A stretch of 64,000 nucleotides of DNA, taken from the NCBI RefSeq assembly GCF_013408445.1, contig NZ_JACBZL010000001.1, positions 868,001-932,000 on the forward strand, read 5' to 3'. A program made the position numbers and the translations under genes. Shown here one piece after another: positions 30,557-41,650 of this stretch (its first letter is position 1; the number at the start of each line of letters is the position of its first letter). This DNA is from Corynebacterium tuberculostearicum (GTDB lineage Bacteria; Actinomycetota; Actinomycetes; Mycobacteriales; Mycobacteriaceae). The notes beneath the pieces are model-generated. The model saw nothing but the letters and a program-made list of their open reading frames with translations. It was not told the origin of the DNA and searched no databases.

Positions 30557-30707
30557 GGGAAAGCTCCTGAATCAATCTTGCGAGTGTGAAGCCGCCCCAA
30601 GGGCGGCCTCTTATTTGTCTTCGCAATACTAACAACCCGACGATGGAAATGACATTGAGACTCCGTTAAAAGAACCTGTGAACTACCGTCCCGCCCGGCC
30701 AAGTCCG

Positions 30708-30713
30708 TACAAT
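30708..30713 (+). promoter_or_regulatory. -10 element of a leaderless TetR gene
   Basis: TACAAT is followed by TGCCAAG (7 nt) and GTG at 30721, consistent with transcription starting at the initiation codon. Confidence 0.5.
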
Positions 30714-30720
30714 TGCCAAG

Positions 30721-31260
30721 GTGCACATAAACCGCGAGAGTATTATCGACGCCGCTCTTTCCCTGCTTGATGCCTACGGGCTTGGCGACGTCACCATGCG
30801 TCGCGTTGCTTCCTCCCTCGGCGTCGCCCCCGGCGCGCTCTACTGGCATATTGCCAATAAACAGGCGCTCATTGCAGCCCTAGCGGAGGAGATTATCTCC
30901 CCCGTTTCTGGGGAGTCGCTCGAGGCTATCAGCCTCAATCTTCGTGATTTACTGCTCGCCCGCCGTGACGGCGCCGAGGTAGTCATTGCCGGCCTCTCCC
31001 TCCCACAGGCCCCTGCCTGGGATCACCTCTTGGCGGCCTTCACCGCTGCAGCCGCTCACAGCACGCCCGCCGCCGACAGCGCCCACCGCGCCGCCGCACT
31101 GTCTGCTATTCACCTCGTGCTCGGCGCCACCTTGATGGAACAGTCCCAACGCCAGCTTGCAGAAACCACCGGTGAGTCGCCGGCCGCAGATTATCGCGCA
31201 GACCTCATACGCGGCGTACGCATTATTAACGCCGGACTTGCGCACGGCGCTGGGGACTAA
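30721..31260 (+). CDS. TetR-family transcriptional regulator
   Basis: The 179-residue protein starts with a TetR DNA-binding domain (residues 1-47: IIDAALSLLDAYGLGDVTMRRVASSLGVAPGALYWHIANKQALIAAL), followed by an all-helical ligand or dimer domain. Its GTG start is leaderless. The downstream glgX reads the same way with only a few bases between, so glgX is a candidate target or operon partner; its ligand is unknown. Confidence 0.88.
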   Translation: MHINRESIIDAALSLLDAYGLGDVTMRRVASSLGVAPGALYWHIANKQALIAALAEEIISPVSGESLEAISLNLRDLLLARRDGAEVVIAGLSLPQAPAWDHLLAAFTAAAAHSTPAADSAHRAAALSAIHLVLGATLMEQSQRQLAETTGESPAADYRADLIRGVRIINAGLAHGAGD

Positions 31261-31269
31261 AATGTGGTT

Positions 31270-33480
<2,211 letters not shown>

Positions 33481-33493
33481 AGAAAGGCCCCTC

Positions 33494-34822
33494 GTGTCAT
33501 TTCCCGCGCACGGCGTACTCATCGATGTCACAGCGGATAAACTCGTGCTCCACCGCACCCTGCTGGCTACCAGCCTCGGCGCCCCCGCCACGCAGGATAT
33601 CCCGCTTGAGTCCATCGACACCGTGCGCGTGAGTGAACCGACCGCCACCGGCTTCGGCGCCCTCGAGTTGGGCGCCGCCGGCACTATCGCCTTCGCCCCG
33701 CACCAAGACCCGCAGGCAGTCGCCCGCGCCATTTCCGCCGCACAGCGCGGCGAGGCCCCCTCCTCCGCCGCCACCATCCCCGGCCTCGATTTCACCGCCG
33801 TGGACGTGGAAACGGCCAATGACAACTGGGGCTCGATCTGCCAAATCGGTGCGGTACGCTTCCGCGACGGCCAGGAGACCGACTCCCGGTCCTGGCTGTG
33901 CACCCCTCCACCAGGCCTAGAGCACTTTGCCGATATCAACGTCTCCATCCACGGCATTACCGCGGACGATGTGAAAGGAGCGCCGGCTTTTGCCGACGTC
34001 GCCAAGGAGCTCTTCGATTTCCTCGGCGGCGACGTGCTTGTCGCCCACAACGCCCAGTTCGATTCCACCGCACTGCGCTCCGGCCTGCTTACTGCCGGTG
34101 CCGAGGTGCCCACCGTGCCGCTGGCCTGCTCCCTCGCGCTGTCCCGCGATGCCTCCAAGGCCAAGGTTATTTCGGTGCGCAACCACAAGCTGCCCACCGT
34201 CGCCGCCCACCTGTCTGCGCCGGACTTCAGCCACCACGACGCCACCGAGGATGCTCGTGCGGCCGGCGAAATCATCGCCCGTTTGGCCGAGCGCTTCGGG
34301 CACACCGGCAGCATCCGCGATCTATTCACCGCCCGCGAATTCACCTTGGGCCGCCTTGATTCCGAGGCCATCCTGCCCGTCCTGCGTGCCCACACGGCCC
34401 CCACCTCCGGCGCGGACCTCGGCGCTGGGACCGACTTCCGCGACCAAACCCGCGCAGCCGGTGCCAAGAAAAAGTCCAGCGGGCCCGCCCCGTGGCAGTC
34501 CGTCGCCACCCCGGACACAATCCCGGAGCCCAACCCCGACGCCGACCCGGAGGGCGCACTCTACGGCCAGCATGTCACCCTCACCGGTGATTTCGAGCCC
34601 TATGACAAGGGCGTGCTGTGGCAGGGCATCGCCGAGCGCGGTGGCCAAGTGGCAAAGAACGTCACCAAAAAGTCCACCCTGCTCATCGTGGGCGAATGGG
34701 CCAAGAAGACCTCCAAGGAAAAGCGCGCGGAGGAGCTGCAGGCCAAGGGCCAAGAAATCGACATCTGGCCGGCCGATAAGCTCTTTGCTGAGCTGCAGCT
34801 CGACGCCGAGCCACCCTTCTAG
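33494..34822 (+). CDS. DEDDh exonuclease with C-terminal BRCT domain
   Basis: This 442-residue protein combines an N-terminal region of about 90 residues resembling a PH/DUF-like beta domain, a DnaQ-type 3'-5' exonuclease (FTAVDVETAND, VAHNAQFDSTALRSG, HDATEDARAAGEI) at about 95-265, and a BRCT domain (LYGQHVTLTGDFEPYDKG to about 430). The arrangement suggests DNA repair or proofreading of damaged ends. GTG at 33494 has AAAGG 6 nt upstream and lies 13 nt past glgX. The partner polymerase is not evident. Confidence 0.85.
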   Translation: MSFPAHGVLIDVTADKLVLHRTLLATSLGAPATQDIPLESIDTVRVSEPTATGFGALELGAAGTIAFAPHQDPQAVARAISAAQRGEAPSSAATIPGLDFTAVDVETANDNWGSICQIGAVRFRDGQETDSRSWLCTPPPGLEHFADINVSIHGITADDVKGAPAFADVAKELFDFLGGDVLVAHNAQFDSTALRSGLLTAGAEVPTVPLACSLALSRDASKAKVISVRNHKLPTVAAHLSAPDFSHHDATEDARAAGEIIARLAERFGHTGSIRDLFTAREFTLGRLDSEAILPVLRAHTAPTSGADLGAGTDFRDQTRAAGAKKKSSGPAPWQSVATPDTIPEPNPDADPEGALYGQHVTLTGDFEPYDKGVLWQGIAERGGQVAKNVTKKSTLLIVGEWAKKTSKEKRAEELQAKGQEIDIWPADKLFAELQLDAEPPF

Positions 34823-34901
34823 GTCCGCCCGGGGAACCAAACGGCGGTTTCTCCAGTCCAATTAAGGCGACCACCCCTACCGCCACACTGGAGAACCCGC
34901 C

Positions 34902-35519
34902 GTGACCGTCGCCCTGCGCCCGCCTCGCCCCACCACCGCAAACCTGCTGCCTGCTCTCTTTGCTCGTTCCTGGCTGAAAGAACAGCGGCTTTCCGACGAC
35001 GGCTTTTGCGACTCCCTCGCCACCATCCAGCTCTCCCCCAGCCTGTCCATGGCGCTGGTCTTTCCCGGCAAGCAGACCTTTCGCCGGCTGAGTCACCGCG
35101 GCCTCGCAGACATGGACATCTCCACGCGCCGCGCATGGAACCACGCCTCGCATAATCTGCAGCGCGCCGCCCTCGATTCGCAAGGGTTGCGTTTTTGGAC
35201 CCGGCCTGCCGCCTGCGAGCTGCCTTCCGCCGCTCGTTTCGGTGGCTTGCAGGTGCGCTCCCACGGCGCACCGATTTCCTCCTGGATTGCCCACCCAGAG
35301 ACCTTTACCGTGTTGGACAAGCACATGCGCCGGCTCCTGCGATCGCACTCCCTGACCTACCTAGTTCCGGACTCCGCCACGCTCTTTGCCTTTGCCCACC
35401 TGCCGGACACCTATGCCCGCCAGCTGGCCGCCGATGCCGTCGCGCGCGTGCCCCGCCATCGCACCGTGCTCCACCCACGCCCGCTAGTATGGTCTAACGG
35501 ATTCCCGCGGGAGTTATGA
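34902..35519 (+). CDS. Conserved hypothetical protein
   Basis: This 205-residue, Arg/His-rich basic protein begins at GTG 34902. I recognise no motif and no membrane span. The Shine-Dalgarno GGAG lies about 10 nt upstream. It sits between the exonuclease-BRCT gene and relS, 10 nt before relS, and is probably co-transcribed with it. Confidence 0.6.
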   Translation: MTVALRPPRPTTANLLPALFARSWLKEQRLSDDGFCDSLATIQLSPSLSMALVFPGKQTFRRLSHRGLADMDISTRRAWNHASHNLQRAALDSQGLRFWTRPAACELPSAARFGGLQVRSHGAPISSWIAHPETFTVLDKHMRRLLRSHSLTYLVPDSATLFAFAHLPDTYARQLAADAVARVPRHRTVLHPRPLVWSNGFPREL

Positions 35520-35529
35520 AAGGAGCACT

Positions 35530-36528
35530 ATGCCGGAAAGTAGGATGTCGCGGCTGAGCAACCAGTACCACGACTGGGCGCGCAGCCACCCCACCGCCGC
35601 GGTGGACTTCCGCACCGCCATCGAGGACCTCCTCAATGACGCCGGCATCATCTTTGACCGCGTCTCTACCCGCGTAAAGACCTGGCCCTCGCTGAAGGCG
35701 AAGGCCAAGAAGCGCCGCGAGAACGGCGATTTTGTCTATCCCCAGCCCTGGCAGGAGATCCACGATGTGATGGGCGTGCGCGTGACGTTGTATCACTCCA
35801 CCGCCATCCCGCAAGCGCTCAACGTCTTTGGGGAGTCTTTCCACGTGGAGCGTTCCGTAGACAAGGCGGCCGAAACTCGCATCTCTGGCGGATTCGGCTA
35901 TGGCTCCCACCACTTGGTGCTCACCGTGACCGAGGATAGCGCCGCCGCGATGGAAGAACTCGCAAGCTACGTGGGCTGGACCTTCGAGGTACAGATACGC
36001 ACCGTCCTGCAGCACGCATGGGCGGAATTTGAGCACGATATCCGCTATAAGCAGGGACCGAACCCGCCCTCGCCGGAGGTAGATCGCCTCTTTACCTTGG
36101 CCGCGGGGCTTATCGAGCTCGCCGACCAGCAATTCGATGAGATCGCCGCCCTCAAGGCCCCCGATACAGAAACCGACAAGGACGTCGAGCTTACCGCCGA
36201 GACCCTGCCGGGCGTGCTCGCCATCATTTTGGGTAACCGCTTCCCGCTCTCGCGCTCGGAGCACTACCGCTTCTTGGCGGAGCTCCTGGAACAGAACGGC
36301 GTGCGCCACCTAGGCCAGCTTGAGCAGTTGCTGGATGACACCGCCATTGCCCACGTCCACGACGCCATGCGCTACCGTTTCCGCCCCGGCCAGGTGCGGC
36401 TTATCGACGACCTGCTGCTCAACAAGTTTGGCAAGCAACACATCGAGGCCACCGCCGAATCCGGCGACCGCCCAGGCCGCAAGCGGCGGCTTACTGCGCG
36501 CCTGAAAGCCCTGCGCGCCGCCCACTAG
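35530..36528 (+). CDS. relS: Small alarmone synthetase (RelS-type)
   Basis: This 332-residue protein has a RelA/SpoT-type synthetase domain without hydrolase or regulatory domains. The motifs DVMGVRVTLYH, FGYGSHHLVL and the conserved FEVQIRTVLQHAWAEFEHDIRYK (about 155-178) bind GTP/ATP and transfer pyrophosphate to give (p)ppGpp. C. glutamicum RelS has this architecture. The C-terminal 120 residues are a helical extension rich in Arg. An AAAGGAG ribosome-binding site precedes ATG. Stress-triggered activity is inferred from the family. Confidence 0.9.
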   Translation: MPESRMSRLSNQYHDWARSHPTAAVDFRTAIEDLLNDAGIIFDRVSTRVKTWPSLKAKAKKRRENGDFVYPQPWQEIHDVMGVRVTLYHSTAIPQALNVFGESFHVERSVDKAAETRISGGFGYGSHHLVLTVTEDSAAAMEELASYVGWTFEVQIRTVLQHAWAEFEHDIRYKQGPNPPSPEVDRLFTLAAGLIELADQQFDEIAALKAPDTETDKDVELTAETLPGVLAIILGNRFPLSRSEHYRFLAELLEQNGVRHLGQLEQLLDDTAIAHVHDAMRYRFRPGQVRLIDDLLLNKFGKQHIEATAESGDRPGRKRRLTARLKALRAAH

Positions 36529-36549
36529 CCGCGCGGTAATTTCGGCGAC

Positions 36550-36939
36550 TTACCGGAAACCGCCGCGGAATTTCTCCATATCGCGGCGCTCCTTCTTCGT
36601 CGGCCGACCGGCACCGCGCGGGCGCACGGGAACCGACGGCAGAAACTCCTTGGGCGGCGGCGGTGGCGCGTGGTCCGTATAGCAGGTACGCGCGACGGGC
36701 GCGCCGACGCGCTTAGCGACGGTCGCTAAAACCTCGAGGTCATGCTCATGGTGGTTGCGCCACACGCGCACGCGGTCGCCCGGCACCACCTGTTGGGAAG
36801 GCTTGACGGCCTCGCCGTTTATCTTCACGTGCCCGGCGCGCACGGCCGTCGCGGCCGCGGACCGGGTTTTAAACATGCGAACGGCCCACACCCAGGCATC
36901 GATCCTGACGGGGCGGCCGCTAGGTTGCGGTGCCGGCAT
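36550..36939 (-). CDS. S4-domain RNA-binding protein (Hsp15-like)
   Basis: This 129-residue protein has an N-terminal S4 domain (RIDAWVWAVRMFKTRSAAATAVRAGHVKINGEAVKPSQ) and a short basic C-terminal part (GRPTKKERRDMEKF). Hsp15-like proteins bind stalled 50S subunits in other bacteria. It starts directly after the small membrane protein in the ilvA-yigZ transcription unit. Confidence 0.86.
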   Translation of the reverse strand: MPAPQPSGRPVRIDAWVWAVRMFKTRSAAATAVRAGHVKINGEAVKPSQQVVPGDRVRVWRNHHEHDLEVLATVAKRVGAPVARTCYTDHAPPPPPKEFLPSVPVRPRGAGRPTKKERRDMEKFRGGFR

Positions 36940-37179
36940 CTAGTACTGGTTGTGGTTCTCGTTGACGATTTTCTGGATCTTCAGCCAGTTATAGCCGCCA
37001 CCTGCGACGGCGACGATGGCCCCCAGTAGCATCCAGGCCCAGAAGTTAGCCGAAAGCACGCCGAGCACTACGCCCACACCGAGGCCGCCGGCCACGCATA
37101 CGACGGCGTTGCGGGAGTGCTTGCGCACCTGCTGCTTGCGCTGCGCAATGGGGTTATTCGGTCGTTGCTGCATAGTCAT
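36940..37179 (-). CDS. Small two-span membrane protein
   Basis: This 79-residue protein has a basic N-terminus (QRKQQVRKHSRN) and two hydrophobic helices (about 27-45 and 48-65), followed by a polar tail. It is packed between yigZ (2 nt away) and the S4 gene (adjacent), so it is a real operon member. Function is unknown. Confidence 0.72.
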   Translation of the reverse strand: MTMQQRPNNPIAQRKQQVRKHSRNAVVCVAGGLGVGVVLGVLSANFWAWMLLGAIVAVAGGGYNWLKIQKIVNENHNQY

Positions 37180-37181
37180 GG

Positions 37182-37820
37182 TCAGGATCCTACCTCAACC
37201 CAGGCGCTGCCGGCCTCTGCCGCTTCGAGCTGGCCCTGCGAGATCGCTGCGAGCGTAGCTTCCAGCTCGTCCAGCCCGCCTGGGCGCACGGCCAGCGTAA
37301 AGGTTACCGCGGCCGCATAGGCGGTATCGGTTATCTCATAGCCGCGCCCGCGCAGGTCCGCCTCTACCCGCCCGGCCGTCGCATGCGGGCACTCCACCGC
37401 ATAAAGCTCCCGGCGCGCCCTAGTTACTGCGCTCACCTTCTCCATGGCCTCGCTCACCGCGCCGCCATAGGCGTGCACTAACCCGCCAGCGCCCAACTTG
37501 ATGCCGCCGAAGTAGCGCACGACCACCGCGCACACATCGAGCATGCCGGAGCCCTTCACCACGTCCAACATCGGCTTTCCGGCCGTACCGGAGGGCTCGC
37601 CGTCATCGGAAGAGCGCTCCACCGGGTTCGCACCATCAACGTGATAGACGTAGGCGGAGCAATGGTGGCGGGCGTCGGGAAAGCGGCTGCGGGCGGCGTC
37701 GATAAACGCGCGGGCCTCTTCCTCATTGGTAACGCGACCGATCAAGGTAATGAACCGAGAACGCTTAATCTCAATTTCGTGTTCAACCTGGCCCACTGGG
37801 CGACGATAAGAATCCTTCAT
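37182..37820 (-). CDS. yigZ: YigZ/IMPACT family protein
   Basis: This 212-residue protein belongs to the YigZ/IMPACT family, whose members bind nucleic acid. The motif SSDDGEPSGTAGKPML (about 75-90) and VVRYFGGIKLGAGGL (about 107-121) define it; the C-terminal part is a ferredoxin-like domain (TLAVRPGGLDELEATLAAIS). Its ATG shares a base with the ilvA stop (TAATG), so the two are translationally coupled. Confidence 0.88.
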   Translation of the reverse strand: MKDSYRRPVGQVEHEIEIKRSRFITLIGRVTNEEEARAFIDAARSRFPDARHHCSAYVYHVDGANPVERSSDDGEPSGTAGKPMLDVVKGSGMLDVCAVVVRYFGGIKLGAGGLVHAYGGAVSEAMEKVSAVTRARRELYAVECPHATAGRVEADLRGRGYEITDTAYAAAVTFTLAVRPGGLDELEATLAAISQGQLEAAEAGSAWVEVGS

Positions 37821-39088
37821 TAGGCCACGAGGAATTCGTACTCGGGGGTGCCGGGCTTGAGGTACTGCACCGAAATCTTGGATTCTCCCATGCGCTCTAG
37901 CAGGCCCTCGAGATCCTCGGCACGGCTAAGCTGCAGGCCCACCAGCGCAGCGCCCGTCTCTCGGTTATTGCGCTTGAGATATTCAAAGAGCGTGATGTCA
38001 TCGGTCGGGCCCAGAATCTCGTGCAAGAAGTGGCGCAACTGGCCCGGCTCCTGCGGGAAATTCACCAAGAAATAATGCTTCAGGCCGCGGTGGACCAGGG
38101 AGCGTTCCATGATTTCGGCGTAGCGCAGTACATCGTTATTGCCGCCGGAAATTACGCACACCACCGTCGAGCCTGGCTCCAGGTCCAATTGGTGCAGGCC
38201 CGCCACCGACAGCGCACCGGCCGGCTCCGCAATGATGCCCTCATTTTGATACAGGTTGAGCAGGTCCGTGCACACCGCGCCCTCGGACACGGTGTCGAAG
38301 CTCAGGCGCTCGCGATTGGCTGCCAAAATCTCATAGGGCAGCACGCCTAGGCGCTTGACGGCCGCGCCATCCACGAAGGGGTCTACCTCTTCCAGCGTGA
38401 CCGGGCCGCCGTGATCAAACGCCGCTCTTAGCGACGCCGCCCCCTCCGGCTCCATACCCACCACCCGAGTCTGCGGCGCCATATCCGCCACGTAGGAGGT
38501 GATGCCAGAAATCAGGCCGCCACCTCCCACCGGAACGACGATGGTGTCGAGCGACTTGCCCTTGGCCGAAAGCTGCGCCAGAACCTCCGCCGCGACCGTG
38601 CCTTGCCCGGTGATTGTATCGCGGGCGTCGAAGGGCTCGATGAAGGTGGCGTCGCGCTCGGCGGCGTCGGCATGCGCGGCCGCGGCTGCCTCGTCGAAAT
38701 TGGCGCCTACCACTACCAATTCCACCTGGTCGCCGCCATGGACCAGGATGCGGTCGCGCTTTTGCATCGGCGTGGGCTCCGGCACGAAAATCTTGCCGGC
38801 AATGCCCATCGTGCGGCAGGCATAGGCCACGCCCTGCGCATGATTGCCGGCCGAGGCCGTAACGATTCCCCGGCCGCGCTCTTCCTGGGGAACATTCGAC
38901 ATACCGTTTAACGCGCCGCGAATCTTATAGGAGCGCACGTCCTGCAGATCCTCGCGCTTGAGATAGACCTCGCAGCCCGTCTCGGCCGACAGCCGGGCAC
39001 AGTATTGCAGCGGAGTCGGGGCGATTTCCGAGCTAATCCGCGCCTGCGCCTGCTGGATATCGGATGCATGGATGGTCGAATCAGTCAT
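37820..39088 (-). CDS. ilvA: Threonine ammonia-lyase (isoleucine pathway)
   Basis: This 422-residue PLP enzyme deaminates threonine to 2-oxobutyrate, committing carbon to isoleucine. KREDLQDVRSYKIRGA carries the Schiff-base lysine, TASAGNHAQGVAYA and VPVGGGGLISG bind substrate and cofactor. A C-terminal ACT-like regulatory domain (LRHFLHEILGPTDDITLFEYLKRNNRE) indicates feedback control by isoleucine, as in C. glutamicum. It leads the ilvA-yigZ-membrane protein-S4 unit. TAGACT lies 8 nt before ATG, one nt longer than the leaderless ideal. Confidence 0.95.
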   Translation of the reverse strand: MTDSTIHASDIQQAQARISSEIAPTPLQYCARLSAETGCEVYLKREDLQDVRSYKIRGALNGMSNVPQEERGRGIVTASAGNHAQGVAYACRTMGIAGKIFVPEPTPMQKRDRILVHGGDQVELVVVGANFDEAAAAAHADAAERDATFIEPFDARDTITGQGTVAAEVLAQLSAKGKSLDTIVVPVGGGGLISGITSYVADMAPQTRVVGMEPEGAASLRAAFDHGGPVTLEEVDPFVDGAAVKRLGVLPYEILAANRERLSFDTVSEGAVCTDLLNLYQNEGIIAEPAGALSVAGLHQLDLEPGSTVVCVISGGNNDVLRYAEIMERSLVHRGLKHYFLVNFPQEPGQLRHFLHEILGPTDDITLFEYLKRNNRETGAALVGLQLSRAEDLEGLLERMGESKISVQYLKPGTPEYEFLVA

Positions 39089-39187
39089 GTCTTGACAGTC
39101 TACCCATTCACTGGAAATTCACTGTCCTTTAGTTGCACCGTTACCTCGGTCAGCAATAGTGGACATAACCACAAGAAAGGAATACTT

Positions 39188-41053
39188 ATGCTCAAGCGCA
39201 TCTCTCTCTGCGTTACCTCCTCGCTCGTCCTCGCCTGTGCCCCGGCCGCCCACGCCCACATCGTGGATAACGTGCTGGAACACTCCGCCCCCAACGCGGC
39301 ACTGCAGCTGACCCCCATCGGTTCCCATGAATCCGGCGTGCTGGGCAAATCCGCCGCCGAAATCGTCGCCTACCACGCTGCGTCCCAGCGCATCCTCACC
39401 GTCAATGCGCGCTCCGGCGAGGTCGATATCCTGGACGCCTCCGACCCCACCCAGCCGCGCAAGATCGGCGCCCTCTCCGCCGGCGGGGACAAGGAAATCA
39501 ACTCCGTGGCCGTGCGCCCCGATGGCCTGGCCGTCGCCGCGGTACAGCAGGCGGACAAAACCGACAACGGCGAGGCGCTGTTCTTCAATGCCGAAACCGG
39601 CGAGGAGCTTGGGCGCGTAGGCGTAGGCGCCCTGCCCGATAACGTGCACCTCACCGCCGACGGCCGCCACGCGCTGGTAGCCAACGAGGGCGAGCCTTCC
39701 GACGCCCTCAACGCCGAGGGCACCGCCTATCTCAAGGACCCGGAGGGCTCCATTTCCGTCATCAGCCTGCCCGTGGACGTCGCAGCGCCCGCGCTTGGCG
39801 ACGTCCACACGGCCGACTTCGCCGCCTTTGACACCGCCGACCTCGACCCCTCGATCCGCGTCTTCGGCCCCTCCGCGCACCACAACCTGCCCTCCCGGGA
39901 CTTCGAACCGGAATACATCTCCTCCGCGGGCGGCAAGGCCTATGCCACGCTGCAGGAAAACAACGCCATCGCGATCATCGATATCGAGTCCGCCACCGTG
40001 GAAAAGGTAATCCCCGCCCATATCGCGGACCACTCCCAGGTGCCGCTGGATCCGTCCAATAAGGATGACGCCGCGGAGCTGCGCACCATTCCGGTCAAGG
40101 GCCTGTCCATGCCGGACTCCATCGGCGCCTTCGAGTCGGAGGGCCAGACTTATTTCGCCACCGCCAACGAGGGCGATGCTCGCGAGTGGGGAGGCTATAC
40201 CGACGAAGTAGAGCTCAAGGACCTAGTAAAGGACGGCAAGGTCTGCGACGATCTCGAGCTTCCCGAGGGCATTGAGGATAAGAAGTTCGCCGGCAACCTC
40301 AAGCTCACCAACGCTTCTGGTTGGAACGAAGAAAAGGAATGCTTCGACGGCCTGTATTCCTATGGCTCGCGCTCCTTTAGCATCTACGACGCCGAGGGCA
40401 ACGTCGTCTTCGACTCCGGCGCGGACTTCGAGAACATCACCAAGGATATGCCCGGCCTGAACTTCAACGCCGATAACGAGGATCCGGATTTCGATGACCG
40501 CTCCGATAACAAGGGACCAGAGCCGGAAGCCTTGACCATCGGCAAGGTTGGCGAGCGCACCTACGCCTTCATCGGCGCAGAGCGCGTGGGCGGCATCTTT
40601 GTCTACGACGTAACCACCCCCGCCGAGGCAAAGTTTGTCACCTACGTCAACAATCGCGATTTCTCCGTCGGCTACGACGAGGACGATGTTGCTGCAACCA
40701 CCAAGGCCGGCGACCTCGGACCAGAGGGTCTAGCCTTCGTTCCCGCCGCTGACTCCCCTGCCGAGGACGCCCTTCTCATCGCCGGCAACGAGGTATCCGG
40801 CACCACCACCGTGTTCTCCGTCAAGGACCTGCTTGCCGACGCCTCCGACAACCCCGACTCCCCTACCGCATCCGGCAGCTCCGACGGTTCCAGCAACAGC
40901 AGCAGCGGCAGCAGCGTCGCTGCCGGCGTGGGCATCGTGGCTGGTTTGGTAGGTCTTGGCGCCCTGATTGGCGGGGCGCTGGGCTTCCTGCCGAAGACCG
41001 TCGACGAGTTCTATGCGCTGTTGCCGGCGCAGGTGCGCAAGCTATTGCCATAG
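39188..41053 (+). CDS. Secreted choice-of-anchor I family protein
   Basis: This 621-residue exported protein starts with a signal peptide (MLKRISLCVTSSLVLACAPAAHA), followed by a beta-propeller of the choice-of-anchor I type with repeats such as LPDNVHLTADGRHALVANEGEPSD and GDLGPEGLAFVPA. An acidic segment (DEDDVA, NEDPDFDDRSD) may bind calcium. The C-terminus has a Ser/Gly linker, a Gly-rich hydrophobic helix and a short amphipathic end, so it is probably held at the cell surface. AAAGGA lies about 7 nt before ATG 39188. Substrate is unknown. Confidence 0.83.
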   Translation: MLKRISLCVTSSLVLACAPAAHAHIVDNVLEHSAPNAALQLTPIGSHESGVLGKSAAEIVAYHAASQRILTVNARSGEVDILDASDPTQPRKIGALSAGGDKEINSVAVRPDGLAVAAVQQADKTDNGEALFFNAETGEELGRVGVGALPDNVHLTADGRHALVANEGEPSDALNAEGTAYLKDPEGSISVISLPVDVAAPALGDVHTADFAAFDTADLDPSIRVFGPSAHHNLPSRDFEPEYISSAGGKAYATLQENNAIAIIDIESATVEKVIPAHIADHSQVPLDPSNKDDAAELRTIPVKGLSMPDSIGAFESEGQTYFATANEGDAREWGGYTDEVELKDLVKDGKVCDDLELPEGIEDKKFAGNLKLTNASGWNEEKECFDGLYSYGSRSFSIYDAEGNVVFDSGADFENITKDMPGLNFNADNEDPDFDDRSDNKGPEPEALTIGKVGERTYAFIGAERVGGIFVYDVTTPAEAKFVTYVNNRDFSVGYDEDDVAATTKAGDLGPEGLAFVPAADSPAEDALLIAGNEVSGTTTVFSVKDLLADASDNPDSPTASGSSDGSSNSSSGSSVAAGVGIVAGLVGLGALIGGALGFLPKTVDEFYALLPAQVRKLLP

Positions 41054-41115
41054 ACCTTCCGGGATTTACCTGCTAAATTGTTTGAGGCTAATACCTCTCA
41101 CTCTAAAGGAGAACC

Positions 41116-41601
41116 ATGCGCAACCGTCTCAGCACTTCGCTCGTCGCCGCCACCGCCGTGGCAGCGGGCCTCGTTGCACCAGCAACCGCTTCTGCCGCAG
41201 AAGATAAGCCGAAGGAGATTTCGGCCGAATGCCAGGCCGAGGTCGACAACGCCAAGGAAGAGCACCTCAAGAAGATTGAGAGCGGCGAGCTCGGATCTTC
41301 CGCCCGCACCCCGCAGGAGCTCATGCAGGGCCTGGCCAACGGCTACGGCTCTTCCGGAATGCCAAAGGAGCCGGACTGCGTAGCCGAGGAAGCAGAGGCG
41401 CAACAGATCGAGGCACTCAAGCGCCTGCCTATCTGGGGTTCCTCTTCCCCAGAGAAGTTCCTCGAGGTCATGAGCTGGGTTACCGTGGCTGCCAGCCTCG
41501 TTGCCGCGCTGCTGCAGGCCTTCACCATGGTTGCCAAGGTGAACCCGGCCGTGCTGGAGCCGATGAAGAATGCCCTCAAGCAGCTGGGCGTGCGCTTCTA
41601 A
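41116..41601 (+). CDS. Small secreted protein with C-terminal anchor
   Basis: This 161-residue protein has a signal peptide ending ATASA-AE (about residue 28), a charged Glu/Lys helix with single cysteines at about 39 and 94, and a C-terminal hydrophobic helix (WVTVAASLVAALLQAFTMVA) followed by NPAVLEPMKNALKQLGVRF. The tail resembles those of the phosphatase and the choice-of-anchor protein. AAAGGAG precedes ATG. Function unknown. Confidence 0.75.
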   Translation: MRNRLSTSLVAATAVAAGLVAPATASAAEDKPKEISAECQAEVDNAKEEHLKKIESGELGSSARTPQELMQGLANGYGSSGMPKEPDCVAEEAEAQQIEALKRLPIWGSSSPEKFLEVMSWVTVAASLVAALLQAFTMVAKVNPAVLEPMKNALKQLGVRF

Positions 41602-41615
41602 GCACTGAATAATTT

Positions 41616-41641
41616 AGCCGCTCCGGAGCTCCGGAGCGGCT
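41616..41641. terminator. Bidirectional terminator
   Basis: A perfect 26-bp palindrome, AGCCGCTCCGG/CCGGAGCGGCT around GAGC, followed by TTGTGTGTTTT on the plus strand and AAATTATTC on the other. It separates the convergent secreted protein and the MetE-like gene. Confidence 0.85.
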
Positions 41642-41650
41642 TTGTGTGTT

